Shown here: one piece after another, positions 17,371 through 26,281 of the stretch
Layout of the letters: each line of letters starts with the position of its first letter
How positions within the stretch are numbered: the first letter of the stretch is position 1
From: Humimonas sp964465015
GTDB taxonomy: Bacteria; Gemmatimonadota; Gemmatimonadetes; Palauibacterales; Palauibacteraceae
Assembly: GCA_964465015.1 (NCBI GenBank)
Contig: CAYXHP010000068.1
Coordinates: 1-64,000 of the forward strand
Direction: 5' to 3'
Length of the DNA stretch: 64,000 nt
Position numbers and translations under genes: made by a program
The notes under the pieces: model-generated
The model's input: only the letters and a program-made list of their open reading frames with translations
What the model was told of the DNA's origin: nothing
Database searches by the model: none

Positions 17371-19008
17371 TCAACCGTTCCCGCCCACCGGCGTGTCGCT
17401 CCCTTCGGCGCGACCGTTCCGCGACCTGCTGCCGGCCGCGCGGCCCTGGAGGCCGGGCCCGGGGTCCGGGGCGCGGGCGGGCTCGGGTGGGGCGGGAGCA
17501 CGGGTATTCCGGCCCGACCCGGGTGGGGGCGCGGACCCGATCGGGTCGGGTGACCGGGTGGACCGACCCGGATCCGGCAGGGGGAGCGTGACCACGAACC
17601 GGGATCCGTGGCCGGGTGTGCTCGCCACTTCGATCCCTCCCCCGTGGGCCAGCACCACCTCGCGCGCGATGGCCAGCCCGAGGCCGGTCCCGAGCGCGCG
17701 CCCCGTCTCGGAGCGCTGGTAGTACTTCTCGAACACGTTCGGCAGGTCCTCGCGGGCGATCCCCGCGCCCGTGTCCGTCACCTCGATCGCGATCGCGTCT
17801 CCCTCGCCGCGCGCACGCACGGAAACCGAGCCTCCCCGTGACGTGAACTTGAACGCGTTGGAGAGGAGGTTCCCGAGCACCTCGTTACGCAGTCGGTCCA
17901 GGTCCCCGTCGATGAGCGCCGGCGTGCCGGAGTCGGCCGCGATGGTGAACCGGATCCCGCGCTGGGCGGCCAGCGGCTCGAAGGTCCGGCGCAGGGCATC
18001 GAGGAGCTGGCCGACCGAGATGGGCTCCAGCTCGATCGCGAAGGCGCCCGCCTCCAGTCGGCTCAGGTCGAGGAGCTGCGTCACGAAGCGGTCCAGAATG
18101 CTCGCCTGCTCCCGGATCCGCCGCACGGCCTCCACCTGCGCGTCCGACAGGGAGCCGTATTCGCCCGCCGCCAGCATGTCGCTGTAGCCGGCCACGACCT
18201 GCAGGGGCGTCTTGAGCTCGTGGGAGGCCATGCTCACGAACTCGGCGCGCAGGCGGACGAGCTCGTCCAGCTGACGCGTCATCGCGCGGAAGGAGCGGCT
18301 CAGCTCGCCCAGCTCATCGGTCCGGTCGTAGGGAAGATCCTCGGGGGGCTCGAACTCTCCCCTGGCCACGCGTCGCGTGGCCAGACCCAGCTGACGGATC
18401 GGCACGGTGAGCGAGCCGGTGAGCCAGCTCCCGGCCACGAGCGCCAGGGCGATGGCGACGAGGAGCGCGACCAGGGTGCCCCGGGCGGCCGACGCGCTCA
18501 GGCGTCGCGCCTGCTCGGCCGCGGCGCCCGCCCGCCCGTCGATGGCTTCGGCGAGTGGCGGCAGGGAGGCGCGGGCGCGGTCGAAGAGCGGCTTGAGTCC
18601 CTGGAACTCCTCGGTGGCCACGCTCGTGTGTCCGGGCCGCACCAGCGCTTCCGTTCGCGCCGCGGACCGGCCGAGGACGGTGAGGAGCGCATCGATGGGC
18701 GCGACCTCGCGTTCGAAGCCGGCCCGGCGGAGGTCCCGGACCGCGCCGCGGGCGCTGTCGAGGGCCGCGTACATGCCTCGGCGCGAGGCCTCCCCCTGGA
18801 CCGCGATGTAGCTCCGCTCCGACCAGTCGAGCTGCCCGAGCGCCGCCTCGAGTCGGCCGACGGCCACCGAGGCGGCGGCATCTCGGCCCTGGAGCTCGAG
18901 CGCGATGTCGCGGACTTCCCGCAGGTGGACGATGCCGTAGATGGCGGGTCCGACGAGGAGGAGGGCGACGAGGCCCAAGGCGAGGACCAGGCGGGTGCGG
19001 ACCGACAT
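17371..19008 (-). CDS. Membrane sensor histidine kinase (QseE/GlrK-like layout)
   Basis: The 545-residue kinase has a first membrane helix at about residues 6-27, a helical periplasmic sensor (28-175), a second helix at 177-197, a HAMP linker (198-250), and a HisKA domain with the phospho-acceptor His263 in SHELKTPL. The ATP-binding domain has the N box around Asn380-Asn384 (NLLSNAFKF), G1 box DTGAGI (412-417) and G2 box GTGLGL (440-445). Residues 481-545 are a Pro/Gly/Arg-rich tail with no domain. The ATG at 19008 places the first helix correctly; a much longer open frame upstream is noise. It is the last gene of a minus-strand operon with a lipoprotein and a response regulator, which are its likely partners. 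Confidence 0.9.
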   Translation of the reverse strand: MSVRTRLVLALGLVALLLVGPAIYGIVHLREVRDIALELQGRDAAASVAVGRLEAALGQLDWSERSYIAVQGEASRRGMYAALDSARGAVRDLRRAGFEREVAPIDALLTVLGRSAARTEALVRPGHTSVATEEFQGLKPLFDRARASLPPLAEAIDGRAGAAAEQARRLSASAARGTLVALLVAIALALVAGSWLTGSLTVPIRQLGLATRRVARGEFEPPEDLPYDRTDELGELSRSFRAMTRQLDELVRLRAEFVSMASHELKTPLQVVAGYSDMLAAGEYGSLSDAQVEAVRRIREQASILDRFVTQLLDLSRLEAGAFAIELEPISVGQLLDALRRTFEPLAAQRGIRFTIAADSGTPALIDGDLDRLRNEVLGNLLSNAFKFTSRGGSVSVRARGEGDAIAIEVTDTGAGIAREDLPNVFEKYYQRSETGRALGTGLGLAIAREVVLAHGGGIEVASTPGHGSRFVVTLPLPDPGRSTRSPDPIGSAPPPGSGRNTRAPAPPEPARAPDPGPGLQGRAAGSRSRNGRAEGSDTPVGGNG

Positions 19009-19025
19009 GCCGGAGGCGACCTCTG

Positions 19026-19751
19026 TCAGGGATGCAGCGTCTTGCGGATCCGCTCCAGCTCCTTCTCGAGCGCCGTCACGCGAGCCTTGAGCTCCGAGAG
19101 CTGCCACGCCACGGGCCGCGAGGCGAGACGGGGGAGAGGAGCCTCGTCCGTGCGGCCGCTCGCGTCCACCGCATCCGAGCACGCCGAGAACTCCGGGTCG
19201 GCCGGGGGTCCGGGATCGCCGGTCGGCGGGTCCTCTCCGGGGGCGTAATGTCCGCGTAGCGACGACTCGTCGACCGGCCGGGCCCCGAGCTCGAGCGAGA
19301 GCACGTAGAGCTGCCTGGCCAAGGGGCGCGTCCAGGGCTCGCTGTCGTCCAGCGACAGGTACCGGGCGCTGGCGCGCGCCGACGCCGCCGGGTCGGCGTT
19401 CGGGTTGCGGGGGTCGAGCCGGGCGCCGGCCATGACAAGGAGGGCGTGACGACCGGTCGGAGTGTCTCCGCAGCGGCGCCACAGGTCATCGTAGAGCGAG
19501 TCGGCCCGGCCGAATCGCTGCCCATCCAGCGCCGAGCGAGCCGACGCCAGGAGCTCCTCCACCTGCGAGGCGTCGGCATCCCGAAGCGGATCGGCAGACC
19601 CGCCGGCCGACACGGCCGCGGGCGCCGGGGCGGGGATGGCGGCGGGCGGATCGGGCACCCCGGAAGCGCACCCGGCGGCCAGGAGGCCACCCGCCAGGAC
19701 CGCGAGCCCGAGAACCCCCGCGGCCGCGCCCCGTCCGGCCACGCGGGTCAC
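19026..19751 (-). CDS. Lipoprotein with C-terminal coiled coil, QseG-like by position
   Basis: This 241-residue protein starts at a GTG and has a signal peptide ending in a lipobox (LLAAGC, Cys at about residue 29), then a Pro/Ala-rich linker, a helical middle with paired patterns (LLASARSALDGQRFGRADSLYDDL), and a short C-terminal heptad helix (LSELKARVTALEKELERI). It sits between the response regulator (stop 13 bases upstream) and the sensor kinase (start 17 bases downstream). This kinase-lipoprotein-regulator set recalls E. coli glrK-qseG-glrR, in which the outer-membrane lipoprotein QseG controls the kinase. I see no sequence identity strong enough to name it QseG; that role is inferred from context, size and architecture. 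Confidence 0.65.
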   Translation of the reverse strand: MTRVAGRGAAAGVLGLAVLAGGLLAAGCASGVPDPPAAIPAPAPAAVSAGGSADPLRDADASQVEELLASARSALDGQRFGRADSLYDDLWRRCGDTPTGRHALLVMAGARLDPRNPNADPAASARASARYLSLDDSEPWTRPLARQLYVLSLELGARPVDESSLRGHYAPGEDPPTGDPGPPADPEFSACSDAVDASGRTDEAPLPRLASRPVAWQLSELKARVTALEKELERIRKTLHP

Positions 19752-19764
19752 GGCCGGTGCCCGC

Positions 19765-20868
19765 TCATGGCGATGGGCGCACCGGGTCCAGGGACAGGAA
19801 GGCCCGCACCATCTCCGGATCGAACTTGGTACCGGCCGCTCCCCGGATCGCCCGGAGCACCGTCTCGACCGGCCACGCGGGCTTGTAGACGCGCGCGTGC
19901 GCCAGGGAGTCGAACACGTCCGCGATCGCCACGATTCGGGCACGGATCGGAATCGACTCGCCCGAGAGGCCCGCGGGATAGCCCGCCCCGTTCCAGTCCT
20001 CGTGGTGGTGGCGGGCGATCTCCTCGGCGGCCATCAGCGATGGGATCCGGCTCCCGGACAGGATGCGCGCGCCGATGGTCGTGTGCTCCTGCATGGTGGC
20101 CATCTCCCTCCGGTCCAGCGGACCGGGCTTGAGGAGGATGGCGTCGTGAATGCCGATCTTGCCCACATCATGCAGGGGCGCGGCTCGCCCGATCAGCTCG
20201 GTCTCCTCGTCTCCCAGCCCGAGTGCACGGGCCAGCCTGGAAGCCAGGAGCCCCACCCTGCGCGTGTGCTGTCCGGTGGCGTCGTCCCGCCACTCGGCGG
20301 CCAGGGCGAGACGCTCCAACGTCTCGATGCGCGCGGCCTCGAGGTCGGCCGTCCGCTCCAGGACCCGCTCCTCGAGCCGGGCGTTCTGGTCCTGGAGCGC
20401 CAGGTGCAGGAAGCGGGTCTCGAGCAGGTTGGCGACCCGCAGCCGGACCTCGGAGGGGCTCGCCGGCTTGGTGATGAAGTCGCGCCCGCCGCGGGAGAGG
20501 ACGTGACGCCGCGCCTCACGGCTCGAGTCGGAGGTGAGGACGAGGACCGGTCGGAGCGAGAAGTCCTCCACGTCGTCCTCGAGCCGCTCGAGCAGCTCGA
20601 CCCCGTCCAATCCGGGCATGCGGAGGTCGAGCACCAGGAGGTCGGGGGGGGTGCGGAGGCAGCGCTCGAGAGCCTGCCACGGATCCGTGCAGCCACGGAC
20701 CTCGCGGTAGCCCGCGCGCTCGAGGATCGTCGCCACGAGCTCGACGTGGGCGCCGTCGTCGTCGACGACGAGGATCTCGGCATCCCGATGGCGCGCGGAC
20801 CGGGGACCCCGATCGAGGACGGACTCCGGCGGAGGATCCCGCTCAGTGAGAGCCTGGAGCGTCACCAC
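19765..20868 (-). CDS. Response regulator with HD-GYP cyclic-di-GMP phosphodiesterase domain
   Basis: The 367-residue protein has a receiver domain (about residues 30-150) with acidic pocket Asp36-Asp38, phospho-acceptor Asp81 in LVLDLRMP, and conserved LTSD and ITKP. A short coiled linker leads to an HD-GYP domain with LHDVGKIGI (HD), then HHHEDWNGAGYP (GYP) and ARIVAIADVFDSL. All signature residues are present, so active hydrolysis of cyclic-di-GMP is expected from the family. I chose one of two adjacent GTG codons (20868 or 20865) near the end of the preceding peptidase gene; an ATG at 20982 would add 38 residues of low-complexity sequence read from another gene. It is cotranscribed with the lipoprotein and kinase. 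Confidence 0.87.
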   Translation of the reverse strand: MVTLQALTERDPPPESVLDRGPRSARHRDAEILVVDDDGAHVELVATILERAGYREVRGCTDPWQALERCLRTPPDLLVLDLRMPGLDGVELLERLEDDVEDFSLRPVLVLTSDSSREARRHVLSRGGRDFITKPASPSEVRLRVANLLETRFLHLALQDQNARLEERVLERTADLEAARIETLERLALAAEWRDDATGQHTRRVGLLASRLARALGLGDEETELIGRAAPLHDVGKIGIHDAILLKPGPLDRREMATMQEHTTIGARILSGSRIPSLMAAEEIARHHHEDWNGAGYPAGLSGESIPIRARIVAIADVFDSLAHARVYKPAWPVETVLRAIRGAAGTKFDPEMVRAFLSLDPVRPSP

Positions 20869-23131
20869 GTCGGTTCCCGGAACCCAGGAGCTCGCGAACG
20901 ATCCGGTCCGCTCCGTAGACGTGCTCGAGCGCTTCGGTGATCCCTGCCGCGTCGACTGCGACGGTGCGGCCACGGTCGTCACGGAACAGGTACTCGTTCG
21001 GGAGCTGCTCGATGTTGCCGTCGAACGCGATGCCGACCACCCGGGCGTCCCGGTCGATGACCGGGCTGCCGCTGTTGCCCCCCGAGATGTCGTTCGTGGA
21101 GACGAAGTCGAACCGTGTGGACAGGTCGACGGAGTCGCGTGCGGCCTCGAAGTGCGAGGCCAGCGTCCAGGGGTCCTCGTTGCCGAACGCCGCGGCGCGC
21201 GCGTACAGACCGTAGAAGTTGGTGAAGGCGGGCGCGTACGTGCCGTTGTATTCGTACCGCTTCACGACGCCGTCCGAGATTCGCAGGGTGAAGGTCGCGT
21301 CCGGCGGGACATTCGTTCCGTACACGGCGAACAGCGCCTCCGCCAACCGACCCTCCTGTACGCTCTCCGTCGCGGCGAGTTCCTGCCACCGGTCGTCCAG
21401 GCGCCGGAAGCGGCTCGCCATGGCCCTCGCCAGGGCCAGGATCGGGTCGGAGCTCGTGTCCACCGCCGCCTGGCCGCCCGCGAGAAGCGCGGTCCGGAAG
21501 CCCGGGTCGCCGAGCCGGGACTCCCGCACCAGGCGGGCGGCGGCATCCTGCGGGCTCTCGCCCGCACGGAAGGCCAGCTTCCGGATCGTGTCCCCCTCCG
21601 GGAGCCAGTCGCGGGCCAGGTCGAGGCGGATGCGCAGGATCCGGGCGCTGGTGCCGCCGTCGGGAGTGAAGCTCGATCGGAGACGCCGCGCCATCTCCTG
21701 GAGCGTGTCCTCGGTCAGCCCCTCCGGGAGCGAGTCGGCCGGCTGGCCGTGGTAGCGCGCGTAGTCCAGGAGGTCCGAGGCGAGCCCGATGTACGGCGAG
21801 CCGATGAAGCCGGGGTTGCTGAGCGTGCGCCGGGCGGCGATTCGCAGCTTCTCGGTCTCGATGTCGCGGATCCGGTTCCAGACGTCCCCGTACTTCTGCT
21901 CGAGCTCGGGCCGGGTCCGGATGCTGTCCCGGAAGGCGCGCTCCCAGGCGAGCTTCTCGCCCATGAGACCCGGATCGCGCAGCCCCTTCAGCTCGCCCGT
22001 GTAGCTCTTGATCGTGTTCTCGATCTCGAAGAGCCGCTCGCGGATCTGGCGGGCGGCGGCCGGGTTGGCCCTCTCCACCTCCCGGTAGAAGTCCGCGATC
22101 TCCTGGAAATATTCGAGCGAGAACGGATGACGATAGCGCCCCTCGTACAGGAGCTGGCTCACGGTGGCCAGGCGGTCCGTCGAGCCGGGATTCCCCGTCA
22201 GGAAGACCAGGTCGCCCTCCGAGGGACCGGCCGAATCCCAGCGGAAATAGTCCTCGGGGTGGACGGGTCCGGAGGAATCGGGCTGGTAGGCACGGAAGAA
22301 CGCGATGTCGAGGGCGAAACGGGGATAGGTGAAGTTGTCGTCGTCGCCGCCGAAGTAGCCGGCCTGGAGCTCGGGCGCGAAGACGAGCTTCACCGGGGCG
22401 TAGCGGTGATAGCGGTAGAGCTGGTACTGGCCGCCGTGGTAGAGATCGACCACCTGGCAGTGGACGTGCGCCCCGGAGGCACCGCACCGTCTCTCGAGGC
22501 GCGCCTCGGCCGAATCGCGCGCGGCCGCCACTGCCTCGTCGCTCGCCCCCGCGGGCGCCGCGCTCCGCACGCTGTCCGTCACGTCCGTGATGGCGACCAG
22601 CTGGTCCAGGTACAGGTCCGGGCAGAGCTTCTCGTCCGCCCGGGTGGGCGCGTAGAAGCCGTGGGCCACGTAGTCGCTGTCCGGCGGGGAGACCGCCGAC
22701 ACGCAGTCCCGTGAGCAGTGGTGGTTCGTCATCACGAGCCCATCCGGCGACACGAAGGAGGCCGAGCAGATCTCGCCGAAGCGGAGCGAGGCGAGACGGA
22801 CGTGCTTCAGCCAGTCCGCCGAGGCGTCGAAGCTGTAGCGGCTCTTCCAGTAGGCCAGCGGCGGGTTCTCGAACGTCCACATCGTCCCGAGCTCGTGGCC
22901 CGTGAGCTGGATCGTGTCGGCCACCTGACCGATCTCCGGTCCCGGCCGGAGCGAGGCCGGAGCGGCCGCGCTCTCCGGGGCCGCCGCGGGAGCCACCGGC
23001 CGAGCGGCCGGGGGAGTGGGAGCGCCGCCGCCCGAGGCCGTGGCGCAGGCCGACGCGAGAGGCAAGATCAGCGCGAGCCCCATCGCCGCGAGCGGGCGAC
23101 GGGCGCCGAGACGTACCGGTCCGACGGTCAT
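20843..23131 (-). CDS. S46-family dipeptidyl-peptidase, lipoprotein type
   Basis: This 762-residue secreted serine peptidase belongs to the DPP7/DPP11 (S46) family. It has a signal peptide ending LASAC (lipobox), a Pro/Ala linker, then the family N-terminal region GTMWTFENPPLAYW. The catalytic His lies in VMTNHHC and the nucleophile Ser in SGGNSGSPV, about 70 residues from the C-terminus. The residue after FD in IAFDGNIE is Gly, as in DPP7-type enzymes that favour hydrophobic P1 residues, rather than the Arg of DPP11; this specificity is an inference. Its stop overlaps the start of the HD-GYP regulator, so this peptidase appears to head the signalling operon. Confidence 0.93.
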   Translation of the reverse strand: MTVGPVRLGARRPLAAMGLALILPLASACATASGGGAPTPPAARPVAPAAAPESAAAPASLRPGPEIGQVADTIQLTGHELGTMWTFENPPLAYWKSRYSFDASADWLKHVRLASLRFGEICSASFVSPDGLVMTNHHCSRDCVSAVSPPDSDYVAHGFYAPTRADEKLCPDLYLDQLVAITDVTDSVRSAAPAGASDEAVAAARDSAEARLERRCGASGAHVHCQVVDLYHGGQYQLYRYHRYAPVKLVFAPELQAGYFGGDDDNFTYPRFALDIAFFRAYQPDSSGPVHPEDYFRWDSAGPSEGDLVFLTGNPGSTDRLATVSQLLYEGRYRHPFSLEYFQEIADFYREVERANPAAARQIRERLFEIENTIKSYTGELKGLRDPGLMGEKLAWERAFRDSIRTRPELEQKYGDVWNRIRDIETEKLRIAARRTLSNPGFIGSPYIGLASDLLDYARYHGQPADSLPEGLTEDTLQEMARRLRSSFTPDGGTSARILRIRLDLARDWLPEGDTIRKLAFRAGESPQDAAARLVRESRLGDPGFRTALLAGGQAAVDTSSDPILALARAMASRFRRLDDRWQELAATESVQEGRLAEALFAVYGTNVPPDATFTLRISDGVVKRYEYNGTYAPAFTNFYGLYARAAAFGNEDPWTLASHFEAARDSVDLSTRFDFVSTNDISGGNSGSPVIDRDARVVGIAFDGNIEQLPNEYLFRDDRGRTVAVDAAGITEALEHVYGADRIVRELLGSGNRRGDAPGSH

Positions 23132-23306
23132 GGAGACTCCTGCGTCCAGTTCGGCCTGCGGGAAACGCCGGGGGCGTGTCCGATGTCGGGGGCGCCGCCG
23201 AGCCCGGGGTCCGTTCGCGGGGTCGGACCCTTCGGTGACGTCCGGGAAGCTATACGCTACGGATTCGTCACCGCCGAGCCAAGGGGGAGGGTCGGCGGCA
23301 CCGCGC

Positions 23307-24518
23307 TCACGGGGTCGCCTGGCCGGCCCCGTACTTCGACAGGATCGCCTGAAGGATGTCGCCGGCGACGAGCCGGTGGCCGGTCAGGCTCGGATGGACC
23401 CCGTCCTTGCTGAAGAGGGGCCCGAACGGCTCGTCCACGGCCTGCTGACCCGACGTGTGGGGGAAGGGCGGGACGTCGCCCTTCTGCAGCTCCGAGTAGA
23501 GGAGCGGGTTGGGGTCCACGTACACCCAGCCGTGTGCCTTCGCCACCTGGTGCACGACCCCGTTGTAGGCGGCGACGGCGCGGCCCACGGCGTCCACTTC
23601 CGCCGGGTCCAGCACCGAGGGATCGTTGACGCAGTCGAGCTCGACTGACTGGCCCTGCTGCGCCAGGGCCATCAGGTAGCCGAACCCGTAGGCGAACGGG
23701 ACCCGGGCCGTCTCGCCCACGCCGCCCAGGGAGGAGGGCCCGCAGTCGTCGTTGACGCCCAGGGTGGGCGGGAGCTGGTTCTGCTGCTTGGCCTGCCACC
23801 AGGCCACTCCGAGGGAGAGGTTGGGGACGTATCGCACGTCCGCCACGCCGACGAGGACCGCGCCCTCGAGGTGGGGGAGAGCCGCCAGGCTGTCCCCGAG
23901 TGCGGCGTACCGGGCCGTGAAGTCACCGAGCGGCGTGATGAGGGCCGTGTCCCCGTTGAGGGCGGCATTCAGGACATCGTCGTTGCCGATCCACACGCTG
24001 ACGAACGTCGGATCTGCGTCCCGCGCCGCCTGGAGCTGGGTGCGGCCGCCCAGGAACAGGGTCGTGAGGAGGTTGGCGCTGCTGCTGTCGGACAGGTTGG
24101 TCAGCGGGTCGAGCACCTCGGCGCCGGGAACGGCGACATCGTTGAGGACCGCGGGGAGGTTCGGATCCCGGAGCGCGCACGGCGGGGCGCTCGCGCCTCC
24201 CACCACCTCCCCGGTGAAGATGTTCGTGACCGGCGGGGGACATCCGGGTGCCTGGAGGAGCGGCTGGCTGAAGTCGGTACCGAGGGAGTCGGCGAGGATC
24301 GCGGCGTACGACTCCCGCTGGGTGCTGTCGTTGATGCCGGCCGATTGGAAGCCGGCGGTGAGGCTGTTCCCGAGCGCGACGTACCGGTCGAACACGTGAC
24401 CGGCCGTTGCGGAGGTGGGCTCGAGGACGCTGGTGCAGCTCGCGAGGGCCGCCGCGAGGAGCAGCGCCGGCCCCAGGGCCGTGGATCGCGGAAGGTAGCG
24501 AACGTCGTATCGAGACAT
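23307..24518 (-). CDS. SGNH/GDSL-type lipase/esterase lipoprotein
   Basis: The 403-residue protein has a lipoprotein signal peptide (LLLAAALASC, Cys at residue 28). SGNH-hydrolase blocks are in order: block I VALGNSLTAG with the nucleophile Ser, block III WIGNDDVLNAAL with Asn, and block V KDGVHPSLTG with Asp and catalytic His near the C-terminus. It probably cleaves ester bonds of lipids at the cell envelope. It starts 33 bases after the stop of the FadL-type porin on the same strand; porin plus SGNH hydrolase is a recurring pair in other phyla such as Bacteroidota. The specific substrate is unknown. Confidence 0.85.
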   Translation of the reverse strand: MSRYDVRYLPRSTALGPALLLAAALASCTSVLEPTSATAGHVFDRYVALGNSLTAGFQSAGINDSTQRESYAAILADSLGTDFSQPLLQAPGCPPPVTNIFTGEVVGGASAPPCALRDPNLPAVLNDVAVPGAEVLDPLTNLSDSSSANLLTTLFLGGRTQLQAARDADPTFVSVWIGNDDVLNAALNGDTALITPLGDFTARYAALGDSLAALPHLEGAVLVGVADVRYVPNLSLGVAWWQAKQQNQLPPTLGVNDDCGPSSLGGVGETARVPFAYGFGYLMALAQQGQSVELDCVNDPSVLDPAEVDAVGRAVAAYNGVVHQVAKAHGWVYVDPNPLLYSELQKGDVPPFPHTSGQQAVDEPFGPLFSKDGVHPSLTGHRLVAGDILQAILSKYGAGQATP

Positions 24519-24551
24519 GGTTGCCGTCTGCCCCGGCTGGAGAAAGAGCGC

Positions 24552-26003
24552 CTACTGCAGGTGCACGGTCGCGGTAGCGGAGAACAGATGTCCCACGAAG
24601 CTGAACTGCCCACTGTTCAGTCCCGTGTCGGGGAGCTGGCCGGGGAGGGGGTCACGCACGCGGCCCCGGCGGCGCACCTGCAGGAGGAAGTCGTAGCCGA
24701 AGGCCAGGTCCAGGCGCGAGGTGGGCGTCCAGCCGATACCGGCGGCGAACTGGTTTCGTTGCCCCTCGGGGAGGAGCGGCGTGACGCTCTGGTCCGGGGC
24801 CGCTCCCTGGTTGAATGCGTAGCCCACCCGGGCGCGGACCCGGTCCGTCAGCTCCAGCTGCCCTCCCAGCCGCACGCCGCTCGTGTTGCGGTAATCCTCG
24901 ACGCGCGTCTCGGTGCCGGCGCCTCCCTGGAACTCGATCGGGAGCCGCCCGAACAGCGACCAGTGCGTCCAGTAGTAGTCGCCCTCCAGGTGCAGGCGGT
25001 CCGTCGGCCGCACGCCGATTCCCAGGGCGAGCTGGTCCGGCATCGTGATAGTCGTCTGCACGCCCTGCGCCGCCAGTGGACCCTGGAAGATTCCCGCGGC
25101 CTGCAGCACCGCGTCCATGGGCGTTCCCGCCGGCACGCCGTAAGGATTGCCGGCCGGGAGCACGAGGCCGGTCGGCACCGGCGCGAAGCTGGCCGTGCCG
25201 TGGTAGGTAAGCTTGACCCGGGTCAGATATCTGGCTCCCGCATCGACCCGGTCGGTCACCCGGACGCGCACCCCGAAATTCCCGCCCACGCCCGTGGCCG
25301 TGCCGGCGGACAGGTGCGCATCCGCGAAAGCGGTGTGGAACGGCACGCCGAGCTGGCCCATGAGAGTCCCGGCCGGGGCGCCGAGCCCGGCGGGGACCTG
25401 CTGCGTCGACAGATCCAGGAGCTGGTTGAGCTGCACCGTGCTGAACACGACGGTGAGCCCGGCCCCGATCGAGACCCGGTCCGTGAGGCGCGCCGAGGCG
25501 GTGGGCTGCAGGTAGAAGGAGTGGAGACGCGCGTCGTAGCTCACGAAGGCGGCGTCGGAGGATCGCGGCCAGGCGGTCTCGAGTCCGAACGGCATGTAGA
25601 AGCCGACGCCGAGCCCGAAGCGGTCCCCGAGCCCATAGACGGCGTAGGCGTGCGGAACCGGGAGTAGCTTGCGGTTCATGTCGGTCTCGGCTCCCGTCCG
25701 GTTGGCCGTGAATCGTCCCACGGCCACGATCCCGGCGGCGCCCGCCGAGAGGGTGAGGCCCCGCCGGGCTCCGGTGGCCGCCGGGTTGAAGAACAGGGCC
25801 GAGCCATCGTCGCACGGCGATGCCACGGTGGCTCCGGCCATGGCCATCGCGCACGTCCCTTGCTCGTAGACGCCGAATCCCTGGGCTCGTCCGGCCGTGG
25901 GCGACACGCACCACAGCACGAGGGCGCCGAGCAGGAAAGAGCGGCGGTGCCGGGAGACGGCCCATCGGAGGACGCTACGAGGGAGGAGGCGGATGGCCGT
26001 CAT
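24552..26003 (-). CDS. FadL/TodX-type outer-membrane transport protein
   Basis: The 483-residue protein has a signal peptide (SFLLGALVLWCVSPTAGRAQ) and then the FadL opening GFGVYEQGTCAMAMAGATVA followed by ALFFNPAA, the conserved Asn-Pro-Ala turn. Repeated strand patterns and the C-terminal strand FVGHLFSATATVHLQ fit a 14-strand barrel for hydrophobic compounds. I chose the ATG at 26003, which has a GAGGAG Shine-Dalgarno; open sequence upstream lacks a signal peptide. It is followed by the SGNH esterase, so the pair may take up esters or lipids and hydrolyse them. The 278-base divergent gap to the metal transporter should hold its promoter. Confidence 0.87.
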   Translation of the reverse strand: MTAIRLLPRSVLRWAVSRHRRSFLLGALVLWCVSPTAGRAQGFGVYEQGTCAMAMAGATVASPCDDGSALFFNPAATGARRGLTLSAGAAGIVAVGRFTANRTGAETDMNRKLLPVPHAYAVYGLGDRFGLGVGFYMPFGLETAWPRSSDAAFVSYDARLHSFYLQPTASARLTDRVSIGAGLTVVFSTVQLNQLLDLSTQQVPAGLGAPAGTLMGQLGVPFHTAFADAHLSAGTATGVGGNFGVRVRVTDRVDAGARYLTRVKLTYHGTASFAPVPTGLVLPAGNPYGVPAGTPMDAVLQAAGIFQGPLAAQGVQTTITMPDQLALGIGVRPTDRLHLEGDYYWTHWSLFGRLPIEFQGGAGTETRVEDYRNTSGVRLGGQLELTDRVRARVGYAFNQGAAPDQSVTPLLPEGQRNQFAAGIGWTPTSRLDLAFGYDFLLQVRRRGRVRDPLPGQLPDTGLNSGQFSFVGHLFSATATVHLQ

Positions 26004-26281
26004 GGGGCTCCTCGGGGTAGGACGGTGTGCGCGGGGTCGGACACGGCGCGGGAGACCAGCCTCGGATGGGCCCCCCTGCGCGCGCTCGAGCCACTGATTG
26101 ATTTTGCTGGAATTCACGGCCCGTGGCAAGCCGGCCGGGCACCGCCGGAGGATCCGTGGCCGCGACGCGGCGCGGGTTGCGGGGCGGGCGGACGGGGGGT
26201 ACCTGCAGCACACGGGGCTCCCGCTCGGAGGGAACGGGGCCCGGCAGCCCACCGGAAGCCGCTGCACGGGGAGGACCGCGG

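Noticed and set aside
19765..20982. Longer start of the HD-GYP regulator at ATG 20982
   Set aside because: The extra 38 residues are Ser/Thr-rich and come from the opposite frame of the peptidase end. The receiver domain begins only after the GTG pair at 20865-20868.
26004..26281. Zur- or MntR-type operator before znuA
   Set aside because: I searched for an AT-rich inverted repeat near the znuA start and found none that stands out; TTGATTTTGC at about 26097 is not palindromic.
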